From positions 62,001 to 126,000 of the forward strand of contig DAXT01000018.1 of the NCBI GenBank assembly GCA_002506535.1: a stretch of DNA of 64,000 nt, in the 5' to 3' direction. The DNA is from Methanothrix harundinacea (lineage in GTDB: Archaea; Halobacteriota; Methanosarcinia; Methanotrichales; Methanotrichaceae). Positions 1 to 7,008 of the stretch are shown piece after piece. A program made the translations under genes and the position numbers. The notes under the pieces are model-generated. The model did not search any database and had not been told where the DNA came from. It saw only the letters and a list, made by a program, of their open reading frames with translations. The stretch's first letter is position 1. Each line of letters begins with the position of its first letter.

Positions 1-134
1 TCGTGGGAGGCGGTCAGCTCCTCGGCTATCGATGCAGGCTTTTCGATGCGGGTCAACCTCACCGTACAGCACTGAGGGCGAGGCATCAATATCGAGAACC
101 TTCCGTCTTTCGCTATTCCCAGAAACTTGTCCAT
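1..134 (-). CDS. N-terminal part of an unidentified protein (runs off the window)
   Basis: Reading the minus strand from an ATG at 134 gives 44 open codons to the window edge, beginning MDKFLGIAKDG and containing a Cys-Cys pair near residue 22. A strong AGGAGGAT Shine-Dalgarno lies about 5 bases upstream of the ATG, which makes the start convincing. There is no signal peptide and no family I recognise. The product cannot be named from this fragment. Confidence 0.6.
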   Translation of the reverse strand, partial: MDKFLGIAKDGRFSILMPRPQCCTVRLTRIEKPASIAEELTASH

Positions 135-463
135 ATTCTGATCCTCCTGTGTCATTGAACTATTTTAGATTGATGCTATTTTACATAATTATTGGTTAAA
201 TATCTTTTGCAGTATCAGAGCGAAGCGTTCCAGATATCTCAAAATCAGAGCCGAATAGATCTCCTATTTGAGACTTATATCTTAAGCGCTTTATCTTCAG
301 CTTTTATATGGTGATTCGTATCGGAATGAAGTCAGATCGGTCGTAAGGCCGTCCATCCCGAAAGCTTTTAACCTGTAAGCACAAATGTAAACACTGATAC
401 CCCCACGCTTGCTGGCTTTAATATTCCAGTGGGGGAAGAGGGGCGAAAGCTGGGTGAATAAGG
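135..463. other. AT-rich intergenic region between divergent genes
   Basis: This 329-base stretch separates the partial minus-strand gene from the cupin gene. It is AT-rich from about 165 to 310, with several TATA-like words such as TTTACATAATTATT and TTTTATATGG that could serve either direction. No open frame with local codon usage and no RNA gene were recognised. Confidence 0.5.
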
Positions 464-769
464 ATGAAGCATATCGATCTTGCCGAACGTGCGCAGTTCT
501 CAGTCAAGAGCCACATCAAAAAGGATCTCCTCAAAACCCCAGGGTTCAATTCCGTACTCGTCTGCCTGGAGGACGGCCAGGAGATTCCGCCTCACCCGGA
601 GCCGTATTACGTTCTTTTTATAATTCTCGAAGGTGAGGGGACGATAACCGCGGGAACAGAGCCGTGCCATGTAAAACCCGGCCATATGGTCTTTGTAGAT
701 AAGGATGAAGTTCGCGGGATCAAATGCAGAAGAAGAATGAGGATCATCGGGATTCAGCAGCCCCATTGA
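464..769 (+). CDS. Cupin-fold protein, small, unknown substrate
   Basis: A 101-residue single-domain protein. Residues 35-85 have the spacing of a cupin barrel: GQEIPPHPEPYY, then an ILEGEGTI strand turn, then VKPGHMVFV with the typical PGH second motif. The first motif has only one histidine where many metal-binding cupins have HxH, so metal binding is uncertain. The ATG at 464 is preceded by GGTGA at suitable spacing. It ends 25 bp before the ABC transporter pair on the same strand and may be cotranscribed with it. A sensor or small-molecule-binding role for the transporter is possible but is inference. Confidence 0.75.
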   Translation: MKHIDLAERAQFSVKSHIKKDLLKTPGFNSVLVCLEDGQEIPPHPEPYYVLFIILEGEGTITAGTEPCHVKPGHMVFVDKDEVRGIKCRRRMRIIGIQQPH

Positions 770-794
770 TGGGGATATCCTCAAAGGTGCGCCC

Positions 795-1742
795 ATGAAT
801 TCGATCGAAGTCGAAGACCTCACCAAATACTACGGCGACTTCTGTGCCGTGGATCATATCGACTTCGATGTGGAATCTGGGGAGTTCTTCGGCTTTCTCG
901 GCCCCAACGGGGCGGGAAAGACGACGACGATACGGATGATGACGGGCCTGTCGACCCCCTCAAGCGGCACCGTATCGATAATGGGTTTCGACATCTCCCG
1001 TGACCCCCTCGACGCCAAGGAACATTTCGGGGTCGTCCCCGAGGCGTCCAACATCTACGAAGACCTCACCGCCTGGGAGAATCTGAACTTCGCCGGGGAA
1101 TTGTACGGGATCTCTCGATCAGAACGAAGAAGGAGGGCGGCGGAACTCCTCGAAGCCTTCGACCTCTCCGAGTTCAAAGACAAGAAGGTGAAGGGCTTCT
1201 CCAAGGGGATGCGCCGGAAGGTAACCCTCTCCATGGCGATGATCCATTCCCCGGATATCCTCTTCCTCGACGAGCCGACATCGGGCCTGGACCTCCAAAG
1301 CTCCATCAAGCTGAAGGAGATCCTCAGAGATCTGAACCGGAGGGGTACGACCATCTTTCTGACGACCCACATCCTGGAGGAGGCGAACACCCTCTGCGAC
1401 CGCGTTGGGATCATCGTCAGAGGAAGGCTCGCGGCCGTCGACGCCCCTGAGAAGCTGAAGAGGACGATCCAGGCGAGCCAGTCGGTGGAGGTCTCCTTCG
1501 ACCCTGCCGTCCCCGGGTTGGCTTTCGATCTGGAGGATCTTCCGGCGGTAACCTCGGCGGAGAAGAAAGGCGATAAGTGGAGGCTTTGGACCCAGGATCC
1601 TTCCCTGGTTGCAGCATCCTTATTCGAATATGGGAACTCCCGTGGATTGAAGATAGTCTCCATCAACACCCTGGGGCCAAGCCTCGAAGATGCGTTCCTG
1701 GCCATCGTAAATGATCAGGCGAAAGGAGACGGGCACCAATGA
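795..1742 (+). CDS. ABC transporter ATP-binding protein (ABC-2 exporter type)
   Basis: A 315-residue ATPase that should power an ABC-2 type exporter at the cytoplasmic membrane. Visible motifs are Walker A GPNGAGKTT near residue 37, a modified signature FSKGMRRK near 134 (in place of LSGGQ), Walker B ILFLDEPTSGLD near 155, and the switch histidine in TTHIL near 193. The C-terminal 80 residues form the accessory domain usual for this exporter group. Its last codons overlap the start of the permease gene by 4 bp, so the two form one unit. The cargo is unknown; drugs, lipids or polymers are typical for the family. Confidence 0.92.
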   Translation: MNSIEVEDLTKYYGDFCAVDHIDFDVESGEFFGFLGPNGAGKTTTIRMMTGLSTPSSGTVSIMGFDISRDPLDAKEHFGVVPEASNIYEDLTAWENLNFAGELYGISRSERRRRAAELLEAFDLSEFKDKKVKGFSKGMRRKVTLSMAMIHSPDILFLDEPTSGLDLQSSIKLKEILRDLNRRGTTIFLTTHILEEANTLCDRVGIIVRGRLAAVDAPEKLKRTIQASQSVEVSFDPAVPGLAFDLEDLPAVTSAEKKGDKWRLWTQDPSLVAASLFEYGNSRGLKIVSINTLGPSLEDAFLAIVNDQAKGDGHQ

Positions 1743-2500
1743 CCGCTCTCAGAAGGCCTTCGAGGGTCCGGCGGGAGATCTTCCGAGCTTGGGCGATAAC
1801 AAAGAAAGACGCCCGGATCTATTACCTCCGGCCGGGGACGATGATGTTCGGGCTGATGTTCCCTCTATTCCTCTTCATATCCTTTGCAGTAGGGAGGGAT
1901 CTCCCGCCCCAGGCGCTGATACCTGGACTTGTGGCCATAACCATCTTCTTCAGCGCCTCCTCGGTTGGGCCGGTGGCGGTGCCGACGGAGAGGAGGATGA
2001 AGACCCATGAGCGGATGATCACCGCTCCCATCTCGCCCCTCTCGATACTCCTGGGGGAGATCGCCGGAGGCGCGGTCTATGGCGCCGTCATGACGGCGAT
2101 CCCCCTCATCATAGGGATGATATGGTACGGCATCACCATCGATCATCCGATAGGGTTGCTGGCGTCGGTGGCTCTGATATCCTTCGGATTCTCGGCGATG
2201 GGGATCATGTTCTCGGCGATACCTACAGAGAACCCCGGAGACGTAATGATGATCCTCAACTTCGTCCGTCTCCCCCTCCTCTTTGTGAGCGGCATCTTCA
2301 TCCCCATTGAGGAGATGGGAAGATACGGGATCATCACTCTAGTATCCCCCCTCACCTATGCAAATGATATGATACAATATTCGGTGGGGGGAAGCTCGGC
2401 CTTTGGACCGGAGATAGACGCTCTCGGGATCGCGGCCTTCACCCTCCTCTTCCTCTGGGTCGGGGTCACCTTGCATGAAAGAAGCCGGAAGACCGCTTAA
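1739..2500 (+). CDS. ABC-2 type transporter permease
   Basis: A 253-residue membrane protein with about six hydrophobic segments, after a short charged N-terminus with an arginine cluster. It starts by ATGA overlap with the ATPase gene and is surely its membrane partner. The ERRMKTHERMITAP segment after the second helix is the coupling region typical of ABC-2 permeases. Substrate is not evident from the sequence. Confidence 0.9.
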   Translation: MTALRRPSRVRREIFRAWAITKKDARIYYLRPGTMMFGLMFPLFLFISFAVGRDLPPQALIPGLVAITIFFSASSVGPVAVPTERRMKTHERMITAPISPLSILLGEIAGGAVYGAVMTAIPLIIGMIWYGITIDHPIGLLASVALISFGFSAMGIMFSAIPTENPGDVMMILNFVRLPLLFVSGIFIPIEEMGRYGIITLVSPLTYANDMIQYSVGGSSAFGPEIDALGIAAFTLLFLWVGVTLHERSRKTA

Positions 2501-3574
2501 TGAAGATCGTCTCCTTCCCCAACTATCCGGTATTTAATCCCGATGCGGATGGTGGCGCCCTTTGATCTGGGGTATGTGTTTAGCTCATCTCAATCAGCAT
2601 CGTCAAAGCCATTTCGTGATGTATCTTGAGACAAGCTCCAGTGAGTTGATTTCAGGTAACTGCAGAGATAGATGTTGTTTTTCTGCTTGACACAGGGTAT
2701 TGGTCGGCGTGCGGTCATCGACAAAAATCAGCCACAAGTAATCGATTCATGTGGATCTAAACACATACGATCTGGGATAGAAAAAATGGGAAGAATGAGA
2801 CGAAAGATGATCGGATAGGTCTTGTATCGTAGTCTTTGCGCTGAATCAGCAATTTCTTGGGCAGGGGGTACTCCAGAAGGCCAGACCCCCTGGGAGCTAT
2901 CCATCTCTTCTGACGGCTCCATAGGCCTTGGCAGTGCCGACTGTCATGCTGACGAGCCTATCCCACGACCTCTCTCAGCCCTTCTTCGAGGCTCTTGTAG
3001 CCTCCCCCAAGGAGAGCCTCTCCCGTCGGATCGCAGGATCAGAAAACAAGACTCGTCGATCACTCTTCTATCCTGAAACCGCTCGGGACTGATCGAGATG
3101 GGATCTCTATCTGTCAGGGCGGCTCCTGCGACGGTGACTATGCGGTCCTCTCGGGCGAAAGCTACTGCACCGTTCCTGTGGAGATGGCTTTTCTGTACCT
3201 CTCCGCCGACCTCCTCTTATCCGGCTCCATCAGGCTTCACGAGAGACGTCTTCCCAAGAGTCTGTCCAAGAGCCGAATCCGAATACTATAGAACTGCAAA
3301 CTTTCGAACTGTTAGATCCGTGTTGACGTCGGCAGAAGACCCGGAATATCCTCCTGGATGGTCGGTGGCCTCCGGCAGAGGTCATCTCAGAATAGAGGAG
3401 CCAAGAGGATCTTATCGTGGTCACAGAAGGATCTTATCAGCCGAAGGATAAGGTATGGCGCCGTCTTCATCCTCGTCGGCGGAGGGGCGAGGCTGGAGCT
3501 CCAGAAGATCGATGATATCTCTTACGACGGAATTCGCCGCCATTTTCCGTTCCGGGATATAACCTTTCGGAATG
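2501..3574. other. Gene-poor region with decayed coding potential
   Basis: Just over 1 kb without a confident gene between the ABC permease and a convergent minus-strand gene. Codon-like sequence is visible only in broken frames (see the pseudogene entry at 2923-3291). A further open stretch on the minus strand at about 3437-3550 encodes a peptide starting MAANSVVRD. No RNA gene, repeat array or phage gene was recognised. Confidence 0.5.
2923..3291 (+). pseudogene. Possible frameshifted remnant of an unidentified gene
   Basis: Two adjacent plus-strand frames look protein-like. The first, about 2923-3087, reads through MLTSLSHDLSQPFFEALVAS before a stop. The second, 3001-3291, contains SICQGGSCDGDYAVLSGES and VEMAFLYLSADLLLSG and uses the GC-rich codons of the neighbours. 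Neither has a convincing start or ribosome site, and a one-base shift near 3060-3085 would join them. I cannot name the family. Chance open frames in GC-rich DNA remain an alternative. Confidence 0.3.
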
Positions 3575-3591
3575 GGGGCGCTGAGCGCCCC
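3575..3591 (-). terminator. Perfect 8-bp inverted repeat downstream of the 3601-4134 gene
   Basis: GGGGCGCT and AGCGCCCC flank a single G, giving a very stable hairpin 10 bases past the stop codon of the minus-strand gene. Its position suits a transcript 3' end, but there is no clear T-run after it on that strand. Confidence 0.5.
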
Positions 3592-3600
3592 AACTCCGTC

Positions 3601-4134
3601 TCAGGTCTGGGATGCCACCAGATGCCTCTGATCTTCCGGCAGGTAGTCGATGGGAGTCCTGACGGTCCGGCTGAGCTGCTGAGCCCTGATCCAGGGATCG
3701 GAGGATAGGGTATGGGGGGTCAGCGTCGGGGCGGTCCTGGCTTCAAGGGAGCCCCCATCGTCCATACGGACGTGATCGCCGAGGACCACCGGCTGGCGGC
3801 CCACAGTCTGAATAGGCCTCGGCTCCATCGGCGATAGAGCGAAGAGATGACGGCTCTCTCCCAGGATGGAGAGGAGCTCTCTGTTGAACCCCTCAACCTG
3901 GCGGTTGTACTCCGATAGAGCCGTCTGGTTCCCCTCCAGAGCCTGGCCCTGGAGCCGTCCCATGGCAAGCCCCATCATCAGACCCTTCTGGAAGCCCTCC
4001 TCGAACTCCGGGGCCTCGGCCGCGGAAGGAAGGGCCAGCATAACAAAAGCGATTATTCCGAATATACACTTTGCGTACAATCCACTCACCACCACCCAGT
4101 TCCACCTCATATTACAAATAATCTCCTTCCGCAA
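3601..4134 (-). CDS. Exported protein of unknown function
   Basis: Up to 177 residues. The better start is probably the internal ATG giving MRWNWVVVSG, which places a signal peptide ahead of LALPSAAEAPEFEEG with cleavage near the AEA. The mature part begins with a Met/Gly-rich helix (FQKGLMMGLAMGRLQGQ) and a predicted coiled segment (residues about 60-95), and ends in a Pro/Thr-rich tail. No cysteines or catalytic motifs are visible in the mature part. I do not recognise the family. Confidence 0.7.
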   Translation of the reverse strand: MRKEIICNMRWNWVVVSGLYAKCIFGIIAFVMLALPSAAEAPEFEEGFQKGLMMGLAMGRLQGQALEGNQTALSEYNRQVEGFNRELLSILGESRHLFALSPMEPRPIQTVGRQPVVLGDHVRMDDGGSLEARTAPTLTPHTLSSDPWIRAQQLSRTVRTPIDYLPEDQRHLVASQT

Positions 4135-4338
4135 GAGTGCCCAATTCTATGAAAATCGTCATATCCTCTCCTGGGTCGGGGCCCGCTCTTTAGCTGAACC
4201 CTCCGCAGGAAGATCAATTTTTCCAAAGCCGATTCTCACCGGGATCCGGACTTTAAAATCCATAACGACCGTCTGATCCGGGGCTGGAGGATCTCGACCG
4301 CCTCCACCAGCCATCTCTTTTCTCGATCTCACCGTCCG

Positions 4339-4830
4339 TCATCCGAAGGTCTCGACGATCCACGCTCTTATCTCGTCCCTCGCCCGCCGGAAGGCCCGAA
4401 GCTCCTCCTCCTCCGTCCCGGTAACCGCAGCGGGATCTTTGAAGCTTCTGTGGACGACCTCCCGGGCCTTCGGGAGCCTCAACGGAAGCTCAATATCGGT
4501 GGTGCAGACGGGGCAGGCCTGCCTCGCCCTGTCGCAGACGGTGACAGCGACGTCGAATACGATATCGTCCAGCTCTGAGGAGGCCTTGGACCGCTGGCCG
4601 GATATATCGATCCCGATCTCCTCCATGACGGAGACGGCCAGGGGGTGGACGGCCGTCGCCTCGACGCCGGCGCTGCTGGCCTCGTACCTCTCGCCATAGA
4701 GGTCCCTCAGGAGCCCCTCGGCGATCTGAGACCGGGCCGAGTTGTGAGTGCAGAGGAAGAGGACCTTCTTCTTCTCCGTCTTCACCTCCCCTTTCTTGCC
4801 GCCTTCCAGATAAAAATCATATGAAATCAT
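4339..4830 (-). CDS. arsC: Arsenate reductase, low-molecular-weight phosphatase fold
   Basis: This enzyme reduces arsenate to arsenite for export. The phosphatase loop VLFLCTHNSARSQ supplies the nucleophilic cysteine and the C-x5-R pocket. A second cysteine pair in VCDRARQACPV matches the shuttle cysteines of thioredoxin-coupled ArsC enzymes. I chose the ATG at 4830 because GGTGG lies upstream at good spacing; an in-frame TTG at 4842 is also possible. It is the last gene of the minus-strand run that starts with the HTH/Fe-S regulator and follows the ferredoxin gene closely. The acr3 arsenite carrier lies 5 kb away on the other strand, which supports the arsenic role. Confidence 0.88.
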   Translation of the reverse strand: MISYDFYLEGGKKGEVKTEKKKVLFLCTHNSARSQIAEGLLRDLYGERYEASSAGVEATAVHPLAVSVMEEIGIDISGQRSKASSELDDIVFDVAVTVCDRARQACPVCTTDIELPLRLPKAREVVHRSFKDPAAVTGTEEEELRAFRRARDEIRAWIVETFG

Positions 4831-4843
4831 ATCTTCCACCAAA

Positions 4844-5089
4844 TCAGTCGAAGCTCGGCTGGACCGGGCTCACCCGGATCACATCGGCCGGGCAGGCCTC
4901 CTCCGCTCCCCGGAGGCACCCCTCAAGTTGATCAGGGGCCGACCCCTCGTCCGGCTTTCCCGCGATCCTGTAATTCTCTTTTATGGAGCTGAGGCCGTCA
5001 TCGGGATCTTCGATGAAGAGCTCGGGGCAGCTAGCCCAGCAATCGCCGCAGCTTATGCAGCCTCGCCGGTCTACGGTCACTATGATCAT
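4844..5089 (-). CDS. Small ferredoxin, 3Fe-4S or 4Fe-4S type
   Basis: An 81-residue electron carrier. The N-terminal cluster motif is CISCGDCWASCP and the partner cysteine is in CPADV near residue 68. An extra cysteine (CLRGAEEACP) lies close by. The layout resembles single-cluster ferredoxins of the Pyrococcus type. Placed between the DsrH-like gene and arsC in one run, it could supply electrons to thiol or sulfur chemistry. That pairing is inferred from position alone. Confidence 0.85.
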   Translation of the reverse strand: MIIVTVDRRGCISCGDCWASCPELFIEDPDDGLSSIKENYRIAGKPDEGSAPDQLEGCLRGAEEACPADVIRVSPVQPSFD

Positions 5090-5116
5090 GAAACCACCAT
5101 CTCCATGGAAGGGATC

Positions 5117-5434
5117 TCAGAAAGTGAAGAACCGACCATCCCCCTCCATCATATCCTCGACGAGGATCTCGTAGAACTCCTCCGTAACCTCGGCCCTTAT
5201 TCTCGCAACGACGCCCCGGGCCGCTACGTCCTCCTTGCAGGCGCGAACTTCACAGGACGGCGGAAATACCCCCCCCTCATCCAGCAGATGGTAGACTCCA
5301 TCCCCCACGAGGTAGAGCTTAGACCTCTGCGACCTCGCCAACAGCTTCATGCAGAGCTCGGACCTTTCGCTTCCAGGCGGCTTTGTCAGCAGGTATACGT
5401 CCGCCGTTTCCGTCGATCTATCGCCCATCGTCAT
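5117..5434 (-). CDS. DsrH/TusB-like sulfur-relay protein
   Basis: A 105-residue protein. The segment DVYLLTKPPGSERSELCMKL followed by LYLVGDGVYHLL is characteristic of the DsrH (TusB) branch of the DsrE-fold family, which handles persulfide sulfur with DsrE and DsrF. The conserved DGVYHL loop is intact. It sits directly after the DsrF-like gene with a 5-bp gap, and the DsrE-like gene precedes that, giving an E-F-H order as in sulfur oxidisers. No tusA or dsrC gene is in the window. Confidence 0.8.
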   Translation of the reverse strand: MTMGDRSTETADVYLLTKPPGSERSELCMKLLARSQRSKLYLVGDGVYHLLDEGGVFPPSCEVRACKEDVAARGVVARIRAEVTEEFYEILVEDMMEGDGRFFTF

Positions 5435-5439
5435 CCCCT

Positions 5440-5790
5440 CTAAAGCAGTATGAAGCAGTCAGACTCTTCCACCGCCTCCAGGAACGCCTCCTCGTCGGCG
5501 AGCTCCGCGGTCTCGACGAGACCCTCACCGAAGAGCCCCCTCTCCAGTACCGAGGGCTCGTGGGCGACGACCCTCATCTCCCCGTAGGCGTAGAGGATGT
5601 CGGCTAAGTTTGGCATGGCGAGGAGTCGTGAGTCCTGGTCTTTCAGGGCGAGGTAGACCCCGTCACCGTAGAGCCCCACCGTCACATCCATCCTCCCGAT
5701 GCTCACCGCCGCGGCGTTCAGGAGGCCGAAGGCCTTCTCGCTGCCGTAAGGGGCGGAGTCGAGGAGGTAGAACGCCGACCCTACCGTCAT
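5440..5790 (-). CDS. DsrF/TusC-like sulfur-relay protein
   Basis: A 116-residue DsrE-fold protein. The segments SAPYGSEKAFGLLNAAAV and VGLYGDGVYLALKDQD match the DsrF (TusC) branch, and the C-terminus ends in a hydrophobic FILL. It overlaps the DsrE-like gene by 4 bp and is followed by the DsrH-like gene. The three products are expected to form a hetero-oligomer that passes sulfur. The conserved cysteine of many homologues is present only near the C-terminus (SDCFILL). Confidence 0.75.
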   Translation of the reverse strand: MTVGSAFYLLDSAPYGSEKAFGLLNAAAVSIGRMDVTVGLYGDGVYLALKDQDSRLLAMPNLADILYAYGEMRVVAHEPSVLERGLFGEGLVETAELADEEAFLEAVEESDCFILL

Positions 5791-6149
5791 AGAGATATCA
5801 CCCTCTCGCTTCCTGCCATCATCTCCGGGAGGTCGTAGAGGCTGGTGATCTTTATCCCGTCGTGGTAATCCTGTGAGGAGCCGTCTTCCTCAGCCGCATA
5901 CCCCCGGGCGGCGGCGCATCGGGAGCAAGCTCTTATGACCGCCCCCTCCCGGGCGAGGTCGGCAAATAGCCCGCCCTCGTCGGCGAAGAAGGCGGGGTTA
6001 TGCCCCTTCCGGGGGATGTGGACGGCGTCGAGGTAGAGAAAGATGTTTACATGATACTTTTTCAGGGCGGCTCTGGCGACCTTGTAGGCTATCTGGGCGT
6101 CTTCGGAGATGTAGGGGCCATCGGTGAGGATGATCGTCAGGGTCTTCAA
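5787..6149 (-). CDS. DsrE/TusD-like sulfur-relay protein (TTG start)
   Basis: I place the start at a TTG at 6149, because GAGGTG lies 6 bases upstream and the protein then begins MKTLTIILTDGPY, the usual DsrE beginning. A GTG at 6158 is the alternative. The 120-residue product has the DsrE fold, with VNIFLYLDAVHIPRKG in the middle and an ACSRCAAARGY loop near residue 75, where DsrE and TusD carry the sulfur-accepting cysteine. It starts 14 bp after the regulator gene and overlaps the DsrF-like gene, so the group is one transcription unit. Confidence 0.82.
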   Translation of the reverse strand: MKTLTIILTDGPYISEDAQIAYKVARAALKKYHVNIFLYLDAVHIPRKGHNPAFFADEGGLFADLAREGAVIRACSRCAAARGYAAEEDGSSQDYHDGIKITSLYDLPEMMAGSERVISL

Positions 6150-6163
6150 GGCCGCCACCTCTT

Positions 6164-6958
6164 CTAAATGTACTCGGCCAGGACCTGGAGGTGCTCGAGG
6201 TTCTGCCTGTACTTCGGATCCTTGAGGGGGGTGCACAGGTCGAGGGAGACCTCCCCGTTCATCAGCCGGATGGCGAAGGAGTAGCAGCTCTGCTCGCCGC
6301 ATTCGCCGCAGTTCGTCTGGGGGAGGTATTTGTAGATCTCCATCGGCTCGACCCGCACCTTCTCCCGGGGGGCGGGAGCGACGCCCCTGGCTATCGCCTC
6401 GTTGATCGTCTCCTTCAGCTTCTCCAGGTTCTCCCGGGCCTCGGCCTCGTCCTTTATCATCGTCATGGTGACGTTACCCGTCCCGTAGACGGTGGTGAGG
6501 ACGTCGCCGCGCTGGATGATCAGGGCGCCGATCCTCTCGGAGTACCTCCCCCTCGGGAATAAGGGCTCCAGGACCTTGAGGGCGCCGCCCAGGGGCGGGG
6601 CCAGATTGGCGATGATCCGTAACTTCGTCGTATCGGCGATGCAGGGGAGAAGCTGCCTAACCTCGGCGATCTCCACCGGCTTTGCCCCGGAGAGGTCGGC
6701 CTTTTCTGCCGGCGTCTCTTTCTTTCCCTCCAAAAAATTCTTGCCGAACTCGCTTAAGCGGACCTTCCCTTCCGCCATCTCCACGAGACCCGCCTGCTCC
6801 AGGATCTTCAGGTGGTAGTCGAGCATCGACTTTCCAGCCGCCTCCCCTATCTCAGCGACGGTCTTTTCGCCCCCGGCGAGGAAGGCCATCATCTTCCTTC
6901 GAGGGACGTTGGCCATGGCGTTGCTGACCATCTTGATCTCTTCTGGATTTCCCGGCAT
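6164..6958 (-). CDS. Predicted redox-sensing regulator: ArsR-type HTH plus CO-dehydrogenase-type Fe-S domain
   Basis: A 264-residue protein. Residues about 10-75 form a winged helix-turn-helix of the ArsR type (PRRKMMAFLAGGEKTVAEIG, then DYHLKILEQAGLV). The middle 100 residues are of unknown fold. Near residue 215 comes LPQTNCGECGEQSCYSFA, a four-cysteine motif like that of the corrinoid/Fe-S protein large subunit, where it binds a 4Fe-4S cluster. A further cysteine follows in LDLCTPLKDP. The gene heads the dsrEFH-ferredoxin-arsC run and has its own TATA box, so it probably regulates this unit. Sensing redox or metalloid state is inference. The start is supported by GGAAGGTG upstream. Confidence 0.8.
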   Translation of the reverse strand: MPGNPEEIKMVSNAMANVPRRKMMAFLAGGEKTVAEIGEAAGKSMLDYHLKILEQAGLVEMAEGKVRLSEFGKNFLEGKKETPAEKADLSGAKPVEIAEVRQLLPCIADTTKLRIIANLAPPLGGALKVLEPLFPRGRYSERIGALIIQRGDVLTTVYGTGNVTMTMIKDEAEARENLEKLKETINEAIARGVAPAPREKVRVEPMEIYKYLPQTNCGECGEQSCYSFAIRLMNGEVSLDLCTPLKDPKYRQNLEHLQVLAEYI

Positions 6959-6970
6959 CTTCTACACCTT

Positions 6971-7005
6971 CCATATATTTTGGATCTTCCACTATATATT
7001 TTTGG
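6971..7005 (-). promoter_or_regulatory. Promoter with two CC(A/T)-rich-GG repeats ahead of the HTH/Fe-S regulator gene
   Basis: The plus strand reads CCATATATTTTGG at 6971-6983 and CCACTATATATTTTTGG at 6989-7005. On the minus strand the second copy supplies a TATA box (AAATATATAG) about 35 bases before the ATG at 6958. The two near-copies straddle the expected transcription start and are good operator candidates, possibly for autoregulation. Confidence 0.5.
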
Positions 7006-7008
7006 TCG

